Part shown: piece by piece, positions 24,694-33,790 of the stretch
Layout: every line of letters begins with the position of its first letter
Position numbering within the stretch: position 1 is the stretch's first letter
Origin: Parahaliea aestuarii
GTDB taxonomy: Bacteria > Pseudomonadota > Gammaproteobacteria > Pseudomonadales > Halieaceae
Direction of reading: 5' to 3'
Assembly: GCF_008064635.1 (NCBI RefSeq)
Contig: NZ_VRYZ01000008.1
Span: 62,001-126,000 of the forward strand
DNA length: 64,000 nucleotides
Translations under genes and position numbers: made by a program
The notes under the pieces: model-generated
Told to the model about the DNA's origin: nothing
Seen by the model: the letters and a program-made list of their open reading frames with translations, nothing else
The model's database searches: none

Positions 24694-25904
24694 GGCAGGC
24701 TGCGCACTTTCCTGGCGGCACCGGAATAGCGGTGCAGCAATCCCAGCTGAGTACTCATCTTGCGGCTGCGGAGATAGTCGCAGAAGAGTCCGGTTTTCAA
24801 CCCCGCTCCGTGGGCGAGTTGAATGCCCATCGATTCCCAGTAGGAGTTGCACTCGATGACCAGTGGCCCGCTATCGGTCACTGCCACGTCCCAGGCCAGT
24901 ATATCGGCACCGGTCAGTAATTCCGCCGCGCTGGAGACGAGGTCCATGACCTGCGTCCAACAGGGGATCACGCTCCCCTCAATGGCAGCACCGCTGAGAG
25001 GGTGCTGTGGGAATCGCTGTACCGCACCCCGCGTGTCCACTGTGGCGGCCCGACCCAGCCGTCCCGAGGCGAGATCGATGGGCGCGGATAGCCCGCCGCG
25101 CGAGACATTGTCGACGATGCTGTCTCCCCTGCCTATGCGCAGGCTTGCCATCAGGATCTTTGCGCCATCCAGATATACAGTAAAAATGCGTATGGTGTTG
25201 AGCGAAGCCGGATTCAGCGCAGCCAGGCTCTGATGACCGGTAACGCCGGTTTCCGCGATATACCCCCGCGCCACCAGTGCTGCAAGAGCCTGCTCCGCGG
25301 CGCCTGCAGCACCGCTGTCTCCGCCGTCTCCGCTGCGCCAGTGCAGTTCGCCGCGCTGTGGGTCACAACGGAAAATACCGTCGGCCTTGCCGCCGAACCG
25401 GGGCTTGAGGAAGACCGGGGCCACAAGACTTTGCAGCCAGTGCCTTGCCTCTTCGTCAAAAACCGGAAACTGCCGCATTCCCAGCGGGTCGAAATCGCCG
25501 AAGGCCGCCAGTATATCGGTGCAGGGAATTCCCCGTGCAGCCAGGTGGCGATTCAGCCACAGTTTGTCTTCTATCCGGGCGCGCTCACTTTCCGGATTGA
25601 TGGGCTCCAGCCACTGCCAGCGTGCCCAGGACCCGGTATAGGCGGCGCCATCGCCGGCTTTATGCAAACCGAGGTGGTAGTAATCCCGGGCGCTGATCGC
25701 ACCTTCGCGCAGCAGGCGACCCTGGCCGTAGATGCGCGCCAGAAAGGTCAGGGGAGACCGCAGGGGGTCACACTGCCGGCAATGTTCCGGAAGCCCCTGT
25801 AACCACTGCGACAGGAGCCTAGTGCGCTGCAGCACGGCGTAGGCAAAGCGGTACCACCAGCGAAGGCCGGTGCCAGGGCTGCCGTCAATGCGGCGTGTGG
25901 TCAT
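24690..25904 (-). CDS. Sugar-transfer-associated ATP-grasp protein
   Basis: A 404-aa protein resembling the sugar-transfer-associated ATP-grasp family (PF14397, from memory). Diagnostic segments are VAPVFLKPRFGGKADGIF, SLNTIRIFTVYLDGAK, GRGDSIVDNVSRGGLSAP and LAWDVAVTDSGPLVIECN (ATP/magnesium-binding E and N). It likely ligates an amino acid or similar carboxylate to a sugar-linked amine in EPS or glycan decoration. ATG 25904 overlaps the stop of the deacetylase gene by 4 nt. The coupled set of deacetylase, ATP-grasp, GNAT and ATP-grasp strongly suggests a small modification pathway. Confidence 0.82.
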   Translation of the reverse strand: MTTRRIDGSPGTGLRWWYRFAYAVLQRTRLLSQWLQGLPEHCRQCDPLRSPLTFLARIYGQGRLLREGAISARDYYHLGLHKAGDGAAYTGSWARWQWLEPINPESERARIEDKLWLNRHLAARGIPCTDILAAFGDFDPLGMRQFPVFDEEARHWLQSLVAPVFLKPRFGGKADGIFRCDPQRGELHWRSGDGGDSGAAGAAEQALAALVARGYIAETGVTGHQSLAALNPASLNTIRIFTVYLDGAKILMASLRIGRGDSIVDNVSRGGLSAPIDLASGRLGRAATVDTRGAVQRFPQHPLSGAAIEGSVIPCWTQVMDLVSSAAELLTGADILAWDVAVTDSGPLVIECNSYWESMGIQLAHGAGLKTGLFCDYLRSRKMSTQLGLLHRYSGAARKVRSLP

Positions 25905-26920
25905 CGTCTGGAAATCCTTCGCAGCATAGTCAGAAAACCGCTCAACTCCGCCTCCAGTTCCAGCTCCGACAGCGACTCCCCATCGAGAATGCGCGGCAGT
26001 GCATAGGGATTTTCGCCCCTGCGACACAGGCCGATCTCGGTGGTGGTGGCACTTTCGATGCCCTGGCGTCGCAGCACCTCCCAGTCGGACGCCTGGTACT
26101 GGCCGCTCGGATAGCAGAAGTGTTCGAAGGGCCCCTCTCCCACTCCCGTCAACCAGGACCGGTTGTCGGCCAGTTCCTGCGCCAGGCAACTTGTGCCGTT
26201 ACAGGTAGTGCGATGGCGGTGAGTGTGCAGTTGCAGGTCGATCCCTTTTGCGCTGGCTTCGCGCAATTGATCGCGACTGGCCAGGCGAAAGGCTGGCCCT
26301 CCCCAGACCGGATCCTGCGCCAGGCCTGTGGCGCTGATGACACTGCACAGGAAAGCCTGGCGCGCATCGTCATCTGCCAGTGTCGACGCGTGCTCAATCA
26401 CCTGGTCGGTCGCCCGGTGCAAAGCGATGGCGTCGCCCGCGGGGCAATTCAGCTGCCCAAGCCCGGGCAATGGCAACAGCGTGGAATCGCGTTCTCCTGC
26501 CGCCCAGCGACTGAGGGCATAGGCCAGTGCGACATTCAGCACCGGCCGCTGGTTATGGGCGTAGTAACTGGTGACATAAAGCGTCGCCGGGAAACCCGCC
26601 TGCTCCAGCGCCGGCACCATATGTGCAACCGTCGACGCCCAGCCGTCATCGATGGTGATGACAACGGCCCTGGCTGGCAGCCGCCCCTGTGCCAGGCGCT
26701 CCAGGGCAACCGGCAGCGGCAGCACCCGCGCCCCCCAATCCTGCAGGAAAGCCAGACGCGAGCGGAATTTCCCGGGACTCATGAAGAGGTAGTTGCCATA
26801 GTGACCTGGCCCGTCCCAGATCCCGTGATAGCAGAGGATGCGCAGCTCGCGTCGCGTCAGCCAGCTGCACAGGGCGAACAGCCCCAGTGCGCGGGCAATC
26901 CACAAGAGGCCGTGCTTCAC
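25901..26920 (-). CDS. Polysaccharide deacetylase family protein
   Basis: A 339-aa NodB-type protein with the first motif VVITIDDGWASTV and histidine motif LQLHTHRHRT. The N-terminus (KHGLLWIARALGLFALCSWL) is hydrophobic and may be a membrane anchor. The start appears to be GTG 26920, overlapping the ligase stop by 4 nt. It deacetylates an amino sugar, most likely exposing the amine used by the downstream ATP-grasp enzyme; that link is inference from gene order. It is the third-listed deacetylase of the locus and is distinct from the XrtA-type one at 38770. Confidence 0.82.
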   Translation of the reverse strand: MKHGLLWIARALGLFALCSWLTRRELRILCYHGIWDGPGHYGNYLFMSPGKFRSRLAFLQDWGARVLPLPVALERLAQGRLPARAVVITIDDGWASTVAHMVPALEQAGFPATLYVTSYYAHNQRPVLNVALAYALSRWAAGERDSTLLPLPGLGQLNCPAGDAIALHRATDQVIEHASTLADDDARQAFLCSVISATGLAQDPVWGGPAFRLASRDQLREASAKGIDLQLHTHRHRTTCNGTSCLAQELADNRSWLTGVGEGPFEHFCYPSGQYQASDWEVLRRQGIESATTTEIGLCRRGENPYALPRILDGESLSELELEAELSGFLTMLRRISRR

Positions 26921-28236
26921 AGGAGGCGCCCCCGGGGGCCTGCCATGTGCCCCTCCTGAACGACCGCCCGCCCGCCGACTGGACCGCCGGCAGCAGGATC
27001 GCCTACACGCTGCGTCAGGCTGCGCAGAATCACCGCCATCGCGACGATGTGCCAGGGCAGGTCAAAGTAAGTCAGGCTCAGGAAGGCCCCCCCCGACATG
27101 TAGGCCACCAGGCTGACCTGCAGCATGCGCGCGAGAAATACATCGTTTTCGGACCACCCTCCCGCGCGGTTGCCGATGATGATCGCCAGTGATCGCCAGG
27201 TGAGCCCGAGTATCAGGAGGAACATCAGCAAGCCCGGCCAGCCGTGATCCGCCAGCGGCGCGAAGTAGATGCTGTGCGCAACGAACACCCACTCGGGCCG
27301 GGGTGCATAGCGATGGAACATCTCCTTGGTCCAGGAGGAAAAGCCGGCGCCCACGATCGAATCGTTGGCGACATTGAGCGAGTATTCCCAGGAGTTAAGA
27401 CGCTGCATGGCGGATGCATCTTCCTCGTAGTTCTCGATGGTCTGCATGCGCTCGTGCCAGCTGGCAGGCATAAAGGTCAAAAAGACAACGGCAGCCAGCA
27501 CCATTAGCGGCGCGGTCAACAGCTTGGAACTGCTTTTCCACCAGAAGAAGCCTGCCACTGCGGCAATGGACACCAGGGCACCGCGCGACTGGGAGCCGAA
27601 CACCGACACGACGCTGAGGCCGATAGCAGCGATGATCAGCCATTTCAGCTTGCGGTTTTCGCTGTACATCCGGTACAGATAGATCATCAGCGGAATGATC
27701 ATCAGCACCGCCACTGCCAGTGAATTGTTTTCCTGAATAAAGCTGCCTGTTGGCCCCCAGACACGGAAGGCCCCGCCGGTGAGGATGGTAAAGATGCCGC
27801 CTTTCACGCTGAAAAAACCGATGGAAACCACGATGGCGATAATCAGGTAGTCCAGTTTTTGCCGGTCGTTGATCAATACCAGGGTCAACAGCGCAACCAG
27901 CTGTATCTTGAGCACCTTGGTGAGCTGGATCATCGCCATGTCCGGATACACCGCCAGCGCGGTGGTCAGGCACATCCAGGCCACGAACAGCAGCCAGACG
28001 GCGGTGACTCCGGTCAGCGGGAACGTTTTCCTTTCCCGGGAAAACAGGATCGCCACCAGCAACGTCAAAGCGACGATCTGGGCAAAGGGCATGTTGTAGG
28101 CAAAGCCGTAGGTCAGCCGGTGCGGGTTCATGTAACTCAGCCACGACCACACCAGGATGCCGATATAAGGGCGCCAGAGGATCAGCGGCAGGCTGCCAAA
28201 CACCAGGGCGGTCACCAGCAGGTCGCGCAGTCCCAT
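26917..28236 (-). CDS. Putative O-glycosylation ligase, exosortase A system-associated
   Basis: A 439-aa polytopic protein of the Wzy/WaaL superfamily, matching the TIGR03097 family in its opening (GLRDLLVTALVFGSLPLILW, then GILVWSWLSYMNPHRLTYGF). About ten membrane segments are visible. The periplasmic loop with AHSIYFAPLADHGWPGLLMF near residue 340 has the histidine and small residues of O-antigen ligases. It is proposed to transfer the finished glycan to PEP-CTERM proteins or to extend polymer. Its stop overlaps the deacetylase start; it lies 18 nt downstream of the PaaK-like ligase gene. Confidence 0.85.
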   Translation of the reverse strand: MGLRDLLVTALVFGSLPLILWRPYIGILVWSWLSYMNPHRLTYGFAYNMPFAQIVALTLLVAILFSRERKTFPLTGVTAVWLLFVAWMCLTTALAVYPDMAMIQLTKVLKIQLVALLTLVLINDRQKLDYLIIAIVVSIGFFSVKGGIFTILTGGAFRVWGPTGSFIQENNSLAVAVLMIIPLMIYLYRMYSENRKLKWLIIAAIGLSVVSVFGSQSRGALVSIAAVAGFFWWKSSSKLLTAPLMVLAAVVFLTFMPASWHERMQTIENYEEDASAMQRLNSWEYSLNVANDSIVGAGFSSWTKEMFHRYAPRPEWVFVAHSIYFAPLADHGWPGLLMFLLILGLTWRSLAIIIGNRAGGWSENDVFLARMLQVSLVAYMSGGAFLSLTYFDLPWHIVAMAVILRSLTQRVGDPAAGGPVGGRAVVQEGHMAGPRGRLL

Positions 28237-28254
28237 TTACTCAGGCGCCCCGCT

Positions 28255-29604
28255 TCACGAACTGACCCGGCTTGTCACATAGCGGAACTTGCCGGATTTC
28301 TCCACGCGCAGCTCCCCCACCGGGTTTACATTGACTGCCACCCCCTGCCCCAGGCGCCGGCGAAAGCCGTCGCCGATACGCATGACATGTGCTTCGCCGA
28401 AACCCGGCCCGGGCACCAGCTCGACATCCACCTGGTCCACTGATTGCTGCACAATTTTGAAGGCACTCACTTCCGGCATGTCGCGAAGTATATAGATCAG
28501 GGCCAGTCCGTGAACCCGGGTGCCGTCCTGCGCTACCAGGAAATCGGTACTGCGGCCCTCCACTTCCGCCAGCACCGGTAACCCGCGACCGCAGCTACAG
28601 GGCTCTGTTGCCAGGCGGCCGATGTCCCCGGTGCGGTAGCGGACAAAGGGGAAGGCACGCGTCGCCATGTGCGTGACGACGATTTCCCCGCTCGCCCCCA
28701 CCGGCAGCGGCGTGCCATCGCTATCGACAATCTCCACCACCTGGTCATCGGCCGTCAGGTGCAGACTGCCGGCGGGGCACTGGTGAGCCACGAAACCGGC
28801 GTCCCTGCCGCCATAACCGTTGGCGACCGGGCAGCCGAAGCAGGACTCGATGGCCGCGCGCTGATGGTCGTAGAGTCGTTCGGATGTGACAAATACCACC
28901 CGGATGCCCAGGTCGTGCATCGACCAGCCAAGCTCCTGCGCGCGCCCCGCCAGCAGACTGATGGCCGAGGGGTAGCCAAACAGCATTTTCGGCCGCCGCC
29001 GCCGGATCTCCGCAAGATAGTCCTCCATCTTCCCGGCCGACATTTCAAAGGCAGACAGCAGGCGCGTGCGGAACAGCCGATCGCGCCACAGTCGCACGCG
29101 GTCCTGGGCCCCCAATTCGATCGGGGATCCCCAGATGACAATCTCCGGGTCACCGATGTCCACGCCCCACCAGCGGGTGGCCCGCCACTTGGCGGCGACA
29201 TCGTGGCTCACCCGCTCGCTGTCGAGATAGAACACCAGCGGTTCACCGCTGGAACCGCCGGTATTGAAACGCTGCAGTTCACCGGCCCGCTCCGAGCGCA
29301 GCGAGCTTTCGTGGGCGCGGATTTGCTTCTTGTCCAGCAGCGGCAACTGCGCCAGGTCCTCCAGGCTTTGCAAGCCAGATGGCTTGAAACCAGATTGCCG
29401 GAAGAGGTCGCGATAGTAGGGGACGTGCTGGCCGATATGGCTCAGGAAATCCCGCAGCCGCACAAGTTGGGCGGCGCGAATATCTGCCTGCGATTGCCAC
29501 TGCGCGCCCTCCATCTGGCGCCAGACGGCTACCGTTGAATGGCCTTTCAGGCGTTCGTGCAGGGGGAACAGGGCGCCGCTGACCAATCGCGTATACAGGC
29601 TCAT
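28255..29604 (-). CDS. PaaK/CapK-type AMP-forming acyl-CoA ligase-like protein
   Basis: A 449-aa adenylate-forming enzyme related to phenylacetate-CoA ligase and CapK. The substrate-activation loop is FNTGGSSGEPLVFYLD (near residue 115). Later motifs include FPFVRYRTGDIGRLA and a cysteine pair in EPCSCGRGLPVLAEVEGR, typical of PaaK-like members. It activates an unknown carboxylate. ATG 29604 overlaps the stop of the next upstream glycosyltransferase by 4 nt. With the acyl-CoA ligase (2427) and ACP (14489) this gives the locus two acyl-activation steps. No membrane segment is seen. Confidence 0.83.
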   Translation of the reverse strand: MSLYTRLVSGALFPLHERLKGHSTVAVWRQMEGAQWQSQADIRAAQLVRLRDFLSHIGQHVPYYRDLFRQSGFKPSGLQSLEDLAQLPLLDKKQIRAHESSLRSERAGELQRFNTGGSSGEPLVFYLDSERVSHDVAAKWRATRWWGVDIGDPEIVIWGSPIELGAQDRVRLWRDRLFRTRLLSAFEMSAGKMEDYLAEIRRRRPKMLFGYPSAISLLAGRAQELGWSMHDLGIRVVFVTSERLYDHQRAAIESCFGCPVANGYGGRDAGFVAHQCPAGSLHLTADDQVVEIVDSDGTPLPVGASGEIVVTHMATRAFPFVRYRTGDIGRLATEPCSCGRGLPVLAEVEGRSTDFLVAQDGTRVHGLALIYILRDMPEVSAFKIVQQSVDQVDVELVPGPGFGEAHVMRIGDGFRRRLGQGVAVNVNPVGELRVEKSGKFRYVTSRVSS

Positions 29605-30674
29605 GGCGTTACCACGGCGGCGCGGTACAGGGCCAGCCACTGCTCGCGCACGGCCGGCCAGGTATAGGCGCGGGTTTGCGCCAGGGCGGCGGCGGCGATA
29701 CGGCGATAGAGTCCCGCATCCTGGGCCAGCGCAAGCACCGCATCTGTCATCTCCTGAGGGGCATCGGGTGCCACCAGCAGTCCGGTGACGCCGTCCTCAA
29801 TGATATAGGGTACCCCCCCTACCGCGGTGGATACGACCGGCAGGCCACTGGCCATCGCCTCCAGGACCGAGTTCGGCATGTTGTCCACGCGGGACGGGTT
29901 CAACAGCACGTCGGCTTCGGCGTACAGGCGCGCAACGTCTTCCCGCGACAGCCGTCCGGCAAAATACACACTGGACGCAAGGCCCAGTTGCTCCGCCAGG
30001 GCCTGCAGGGCGCTGCGCTCGGGACCGGTGCCAGCGATAGTCAGTGTACTGCCGGGCCTGTGTTCCTGTATCAGCGCCAGACTGCGAATCGCCGTATCGA
30101 GGCCGTAAAGCGCCTCCAGGTTGCGGGTCACCGCCAGCCTGAGCGGGACCGCCGCCCCCGGCATGCGTTCGACCGGCGTAAAGCACTCCGTATCAACAAT
30201 ATTGGGAACCACCGAACAGGTCACCTGGTAGCGCCCAAACACCTCCTGCAGGAAGCCGGAGGGCACCGCGAGCGCCGTCGCCCGCCGCAACGTGGGCAGT
30301 ACCCGGGAGGCCGAGGCCGCCAGGTAATCCGCCGCGCCACCGCCGCGATAGTTGACGATAAGCGGTACCCCCCGCCAACTGGCGAGCCAGATCAGCGGTG
30401 CCGCATACAGCTGCCATGACCAGCCGGAATTTGCCATCAGGTGTACCAGGTCGACGCGCCCCAGCAGGCGCCAGCAATGCCACAGGTAGGGGATCAGGCG
30501 AAACAGCGCGCGCAGGCCCCGAACCCGGCCTATCCATCGCGGACGGTAGGGGGCATTGACTGGCAGGACGTCAACCTGCACGCCCTCCTCGCGCAGCAGG
30601 CGGGCCAGTTGTTCCGTCTGCATGGCCATGCCGCCGTTGGGTGGCGGCAGGGGGCCGACCAGCCCCAGCTTCAC
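29601..30674 (-). CDS. Family 4 glycosyltransferase
   Basis: A 357-aa GT-B enzyme. The N-terminal nucleotide-independent domain begins GLVGPLPPPNGGMAMQTEQL and the C-terminal nucleotide-sugar domain carries LTIAGTGPERSALQ, FAGRLSREDVARLYAEADV and the E-x7-E region NSVLEAMASGLPVVST. It transfers a sugar onto the lipid-linked repeat unit. Translation starts at GTG 30674, overlapping the preceding stop. It is flanked by an XrtA-type glycosyltransferase and an acyl-activating enzyme in one co-oriented series with overlapping ends. Confidence 0.88.
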   Translation of the reverse strand: MKLGLVGPLPPPNGGMAMQTEQLARLLREEGVQVDVLPVNAPYRPRWIGRVRGLRALFRLIPYLWHCWRLLGRVDLVHLMANSGWSWQLYAAPLIWLASWRGVPLIVNYRGGGAADYLAASASRVLPTLRRATALAVPSGFLQEVFGRYQVTCSVVPNIVDTECFTPVERMPGAAVPLRLAVTRNLEALYGLDTAIRSLALIQEHRPGSTLTIAGTGPERSALQALAEQLGLASSVYFAGRLSREDVARLYAEADVLLNPSRVDNMPNSVLEAMASGLPVVSTAVGGVPYIIEDGVTGLLVAPDAPQEMTDAVLALAQDAGLYRRIAAAALAQTRAYTWPAVREQWLALYRAAVVTP

Positions 30675-31879
30675 TGCAGCCCCCCGTAAACACCACGGTA
30701 ACGGGCGACACTCGCCGTCCAGTTGCGCTCGGTCTCCACATAGCTGCGCCCCGCGGCGCGCAGTGCGGGCCAGGTTTCCGGCTCGCTGTACAGGCGGTCC
30801 AGTGCGCCGGCCAGTGCATCGGCTGAACCCGACTGAAACAGGACGCCGTTGTCGCCGCTGCGTATCAGCTCGCGGTGCCCCCCCACATCGGAGGCCACCA
30901 CCAGTTTGCCTTCCGCCATCGCCTCCAGCGGTTTCAGCGGTGTCACCAGGTCGGTCAGGCGCATCGAAAGGCGCGGGTAGGCAAAAATATCCACCAGGCT
31001 GTAGTAGCGCTGCACTTCCTGGTGGGGCACCCGGCCGGTGAACACCACCCGGTCATCGAGATCCAGTTGGCGGATCCGCTGCTTTATCAGCGCTTCCTGC
31101 GGCCCGCCGCCGACCAGCAACAGGGCGAGGTCGGGGTGGCGTGAACGCAGGGCCGCCATGGCATCGAGCAATAGCGGAATCCCCTCGTAGGCATAGAAGG
31201 AACCGATGAAGCCGGTGACCCTGCGTCCTTCCAGCCCCAGGCTGGCCGCAAGCGCCGCATCCCGCGGGCGATCCATGGCGAAGGCCTGCGGGTCCACCGC
31301 GTTGGGGATGACGGTCACCTTGGCCGCATCGATACCGCGCGCAACAATGTCCGACTTCAGACCTTCGCAGATGGTCGTCACGGCGTCGGCCTGGCGGAAC
31401 ACGCGACTCTCCAGCGCCCGGGTCAGGCGGTAGCGCGCACCGCCCTCGGCACTGGTACCGTGATCCACCGCGGCGTCCTCCCAGAACGCCCGGCACTCGT
31501 ACACCAGGGGCAAACCGTGGCGACGGGCGACCTGCAGTGCGGCCAGTCCGTTCAGGGCCGGGGAATGGGCGTGCAGCATATCCGGTCGCTCGCGCTCCAC
31601 CACCTCCTCAATACGCCGGGCCAGCGTGCGCACCACCTGCCACTGGCTGGCCACCGGCAGGCGCTCCAGCAGACTCCCGGTGGCCTGCGTCCGGTAAAAG
31701 CGCAATCCGTCGACCTCTTCCTCGGCGGGGCCGGCCAGGGTGTGCTTCAGGCCCGTTACATGACTGGTGATCCAGCCGCATTCGCGCTGCGCCCTGAGGA
31801 TACTGCGGGTGCGAAAAGTATAGCCGCTGTGCATGGGGATGGAGTGATCCAGCACATGCAGGATGCGCAGCCCTTTCAT
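30671..31879 (-). CDS. Exosortase A-associated glycosyltransferase, family 4
   Basis: A 402-aa GT-B transferase whose N-terminus, RILHVLDHSIPMHSGYTFRT, is characteristic of the TIGR04063 family of XrtA-linked glycosyltransferases. The C-terminal donor domain has KVTVIPNAVDPQAF, TGFIGSFYAYEGIP and LKPLEAMAEGKLVVASDVGG, including the glutamates that bind nucleotide sugar. It shares a single base with the preceding stop (TGATG), so it is coupled to the amidotransferase gene. The acceptor is the growing repeat unit; the sugar donor cannot be determined from sequence. Confidence 0.9.
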   Translation of the reverse strand: MKGLRILHVLDHSIPMHSGYTFRTRSILRAQRECGWITSHVTGLKHTLAGPAEEEVDGLRFYRTQATGSLLERLPVASQWQVVRTLARRIEEVVERERPDMLHAHSPALNGLAALQVARRHGLPLVYECRAFWEDAAVDHGTSAEGGARYRLTRALESRVFRQADAVTTICEGLKSDIVARGIDAAKVTVIPNAVDPQAFAMDRPRDAALAASLGLEGRRVTGFIGSFYAYEGIPLLLDAMAALRSRHPDLALLLVGGGPQEALIKQRIRQLDLDDRVVFTGRVPHQEVQRYYSLVDIFAYPRLSMRLTDLVTPLKPLEAMAEGKLVVASDVGGHRELIRSGDNGVLFQSGSADALAGALDRLYSEPETWPALRAAGRSYVETERNWTASVARYRGVYGGLQ

Positions 31880-33783
31880 CAGGCCACCCCCAGGTCGTCA
31901 TCGCGGGTCGCCGCCTGGAACATCAGCAGCGACCAGAGCGGCGCGCTGTATTCGCGGCGGCCCGACTGGTGGTCGTCCACCAGCTTGCGCAATGTATCGG
32001 GATTGAACAGACCGCTGTCGGCCAGTCCGCCCTCGAGCAGCGATTCGCGCAGGCGCTGTTTCAAGGGACCGCGGAACCAGCCGCCAATGGGCACGCCGAA
32101 GCCCATCTTGGGCCGGTAGAGCACGTCCTGTGGCAGGTGCGCTTCCATGGATTTTTTCAGCAGGTACTTGCCCTCCTGGCCCTTCAGCTTGAGTGCCGGG
32201 GGAAGCCCCGACACCCACTCGGACAGCGGGTGATCCAGCAGCGGCACCCGCACCTCCAGCGAATGGGCCATACTGGCCCGGTCGACCTTGGTGAGAATGT
32301 CGCCCACCAGGTAGGTTTTCATGTCCAGGTACTGGATCAGCGACAGCGGATCTTCCGTCGGGCAGCGCCGGGCGTGCGCATCGAACACCGCATCGACCCG
32401 GTAGCCCTGCAGGGCGGAGCGCAGGGAGTCACTGAACAGGGCTGCGCGCTGCCCGGTCGACGTCAGGGAAACGGAGTGCAGGTAGGCTGCCACCGAATCC
32501 CGCGCCAGTGCCTGGAACGTCGTTTTGGCGCGCAGCACGCGCGGTGCCCAATCCGCCTTGGGATACAGGCGGCCGAGCGGCCCGAACACCGCCCGGCGCA
32601 TGCCCAGGGGCAGGCTTGAACGCAGCCGCTCTTCGTTCATATGCCAGCGATAGCGCCGGTAGCCGGCAAAATTCTCGTCGCCGCCATCGCCGGAAAGCGC
32701 CACCGTCACGCGCTGCCGCGCCAGCTGGCAAACCCGGTAGGTCGGCAGGGCCGAACTGTCGGCATAGGGTTCGTCATAGAGTTGCGCCAGCGTGTCCAGC
32801 AGGGAAAAGTCGTCGCTGTCGACACTGTGCTCGGCATGGTTGGTGTGATAGCGCCCGGCCACGGTCCTTGCGTAGCTGGTTTCATCGTACTGGGCGACGT
32901 CAAAGCCAATGGCGCAGGTATTCACCGGCTCCGCCTGCTGCTGCGCCATCAACGCGACCACGGCGCTGGAATCCACACCGCCGGAGAGAAAGGCGCCCAG
33001 TGGCACTTCGGCAATCATCCGGATGCGCACCGCTTCGCGCATTCTCTCCACCAGTTCCGCGGCAAGGTCACTCTCGGAGTGGGCTCCGGCCAGGGGGGCA
33101 AAGGGAATATCCCAGTACTGACGCTGCTCCGGTAACGTCGCACCGCGGCGAAACAGCAGGGTGTGCCCCGGTGACAATTTGTGGGTATCGCGATAGATGG
33201 TCTTGGGTTCGGGGATGTAACCCAGGGCGAAATAATCTTCCACTGCCTGTGGATCGATGCGCCGGTGCAACGCCGGGTGCGCCTTCAGTACTTTCAGCTC
33301 TGAACCAAACAGCAGCCTGCCGTCCGGCAGCAGGCTGTAGAACAAGGGTTTGATACCAAAGCGATCCCTGGCCAGAAACAGGGAGCCGGCATTGCGGTCA
33401 TACAGGGCAAAGGCGAACATCCCGCGAAAGCGCGTAACGCAGGCCTCGCCCCAGGCCTGCCAGGCGTAAAGGATCACCTCGGTATCGCAGCGAGTGCGGA
33501 ACTGGTAGCCGAGCGCCTGCAACTCCCTGGTCAGCTCGGGGAAGTTGTAGATCTCCCCGTTGTAAACAACGCAGACATTGCCATCGGCACTGGACATCGG
33601 CTGCTGGCCGCTGGAAAGGTCGATAATGGACAGGCGGCGGTGGGCCAGGCCGATGCCGGGCTCCAGGTGAACGCCGTCCTCATCGGGCCCGCGGTGAAAC
33701 TGCACCCGATTCATCGCGGCCAGTTCGGCGGCGTCAACCGGCGCGGTTCCCCGCGTATCGAAAATGCCCGCAATACCGCACAT
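31879..33783 (-). CDS. Exosortase A system amidotransferase (asparagine synthase-like)
   Basis: A 634-aa class II glutamine amidotransferase/asparagine synthase-like protein, resembling TIGR03108 (amidotransferase 1). It starts MCGIAGIFDTRG, so the N-terminal nucleophile Cys2 is intact, followed by RGPDEDGVHLEPGIGLAHRR and NGEIYNFPELTREL. The synthase domain has FLSGGVDSSAVVALM and ALSGDGGDENFAGYRRYRW. Note that the coding region opens upstream to 34062, but the MCGI start fixes it at 33783. It should amidate a carboxylate on a sugar (for example a uronate) or carrier, which is inferred. It is 7 nt from the next gene. Confidence 0.92.
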   Translation of the reverse strand: MCGIAGIFDTRGTAPVDAAELAAMNRVQFHRGPDEDGVHLEPGIGLAHRRLSIIDLSSGQQPMSSADGNVCVVYNGEIYNFPELTRELQALGYQFRTRCDTEVILYAWQAWGEACVTRFRGMFAFALYDRNAGSLFLARDRFGIKPLFYSLLPDGRLLFGSELKVLKAHPALHRRIDPQAVEDYFALGYIPEPKTIYRDTHKLSPGHTLLFRRGATLPEQRQYWDIPFAPLAGAHSESDLAAELVERMREAVRIRMIAEVPLGAFLSGGVDSSAVVALMAQQQAEPVNTCAIGFDVAQYDETSYARTVAGRYHTNHAEHSVDSDDFSLLDTLAQLYDEPYADSSALPTYRVCQLARQRVTVALSGDGGDENFAGYRRYRWHMNEERLRSSLPLGMRRAVFGPLGRLYPKADWAPRVLRAKTTFQALARDSVAAYLHSVSLTSTGQRAALFSDSLRSALQGYRVDAVFDAHARRCPTEDPLSLIQYLDMKTYLVGDILTKVDRASMAHSLEVRVPLLDHPLSEWVSGLPPALKLKGQEGKYLLKKSMEAHLPQDVLYRPKMGFGVPIGGWFRGPLKQRLRESLLEGGLADSGLFNPDTLRKLVDDHQSGRREYSAPLWSLLMFQAATRDDDLGVA

Positions 33784-33790
33784 AACGCTG

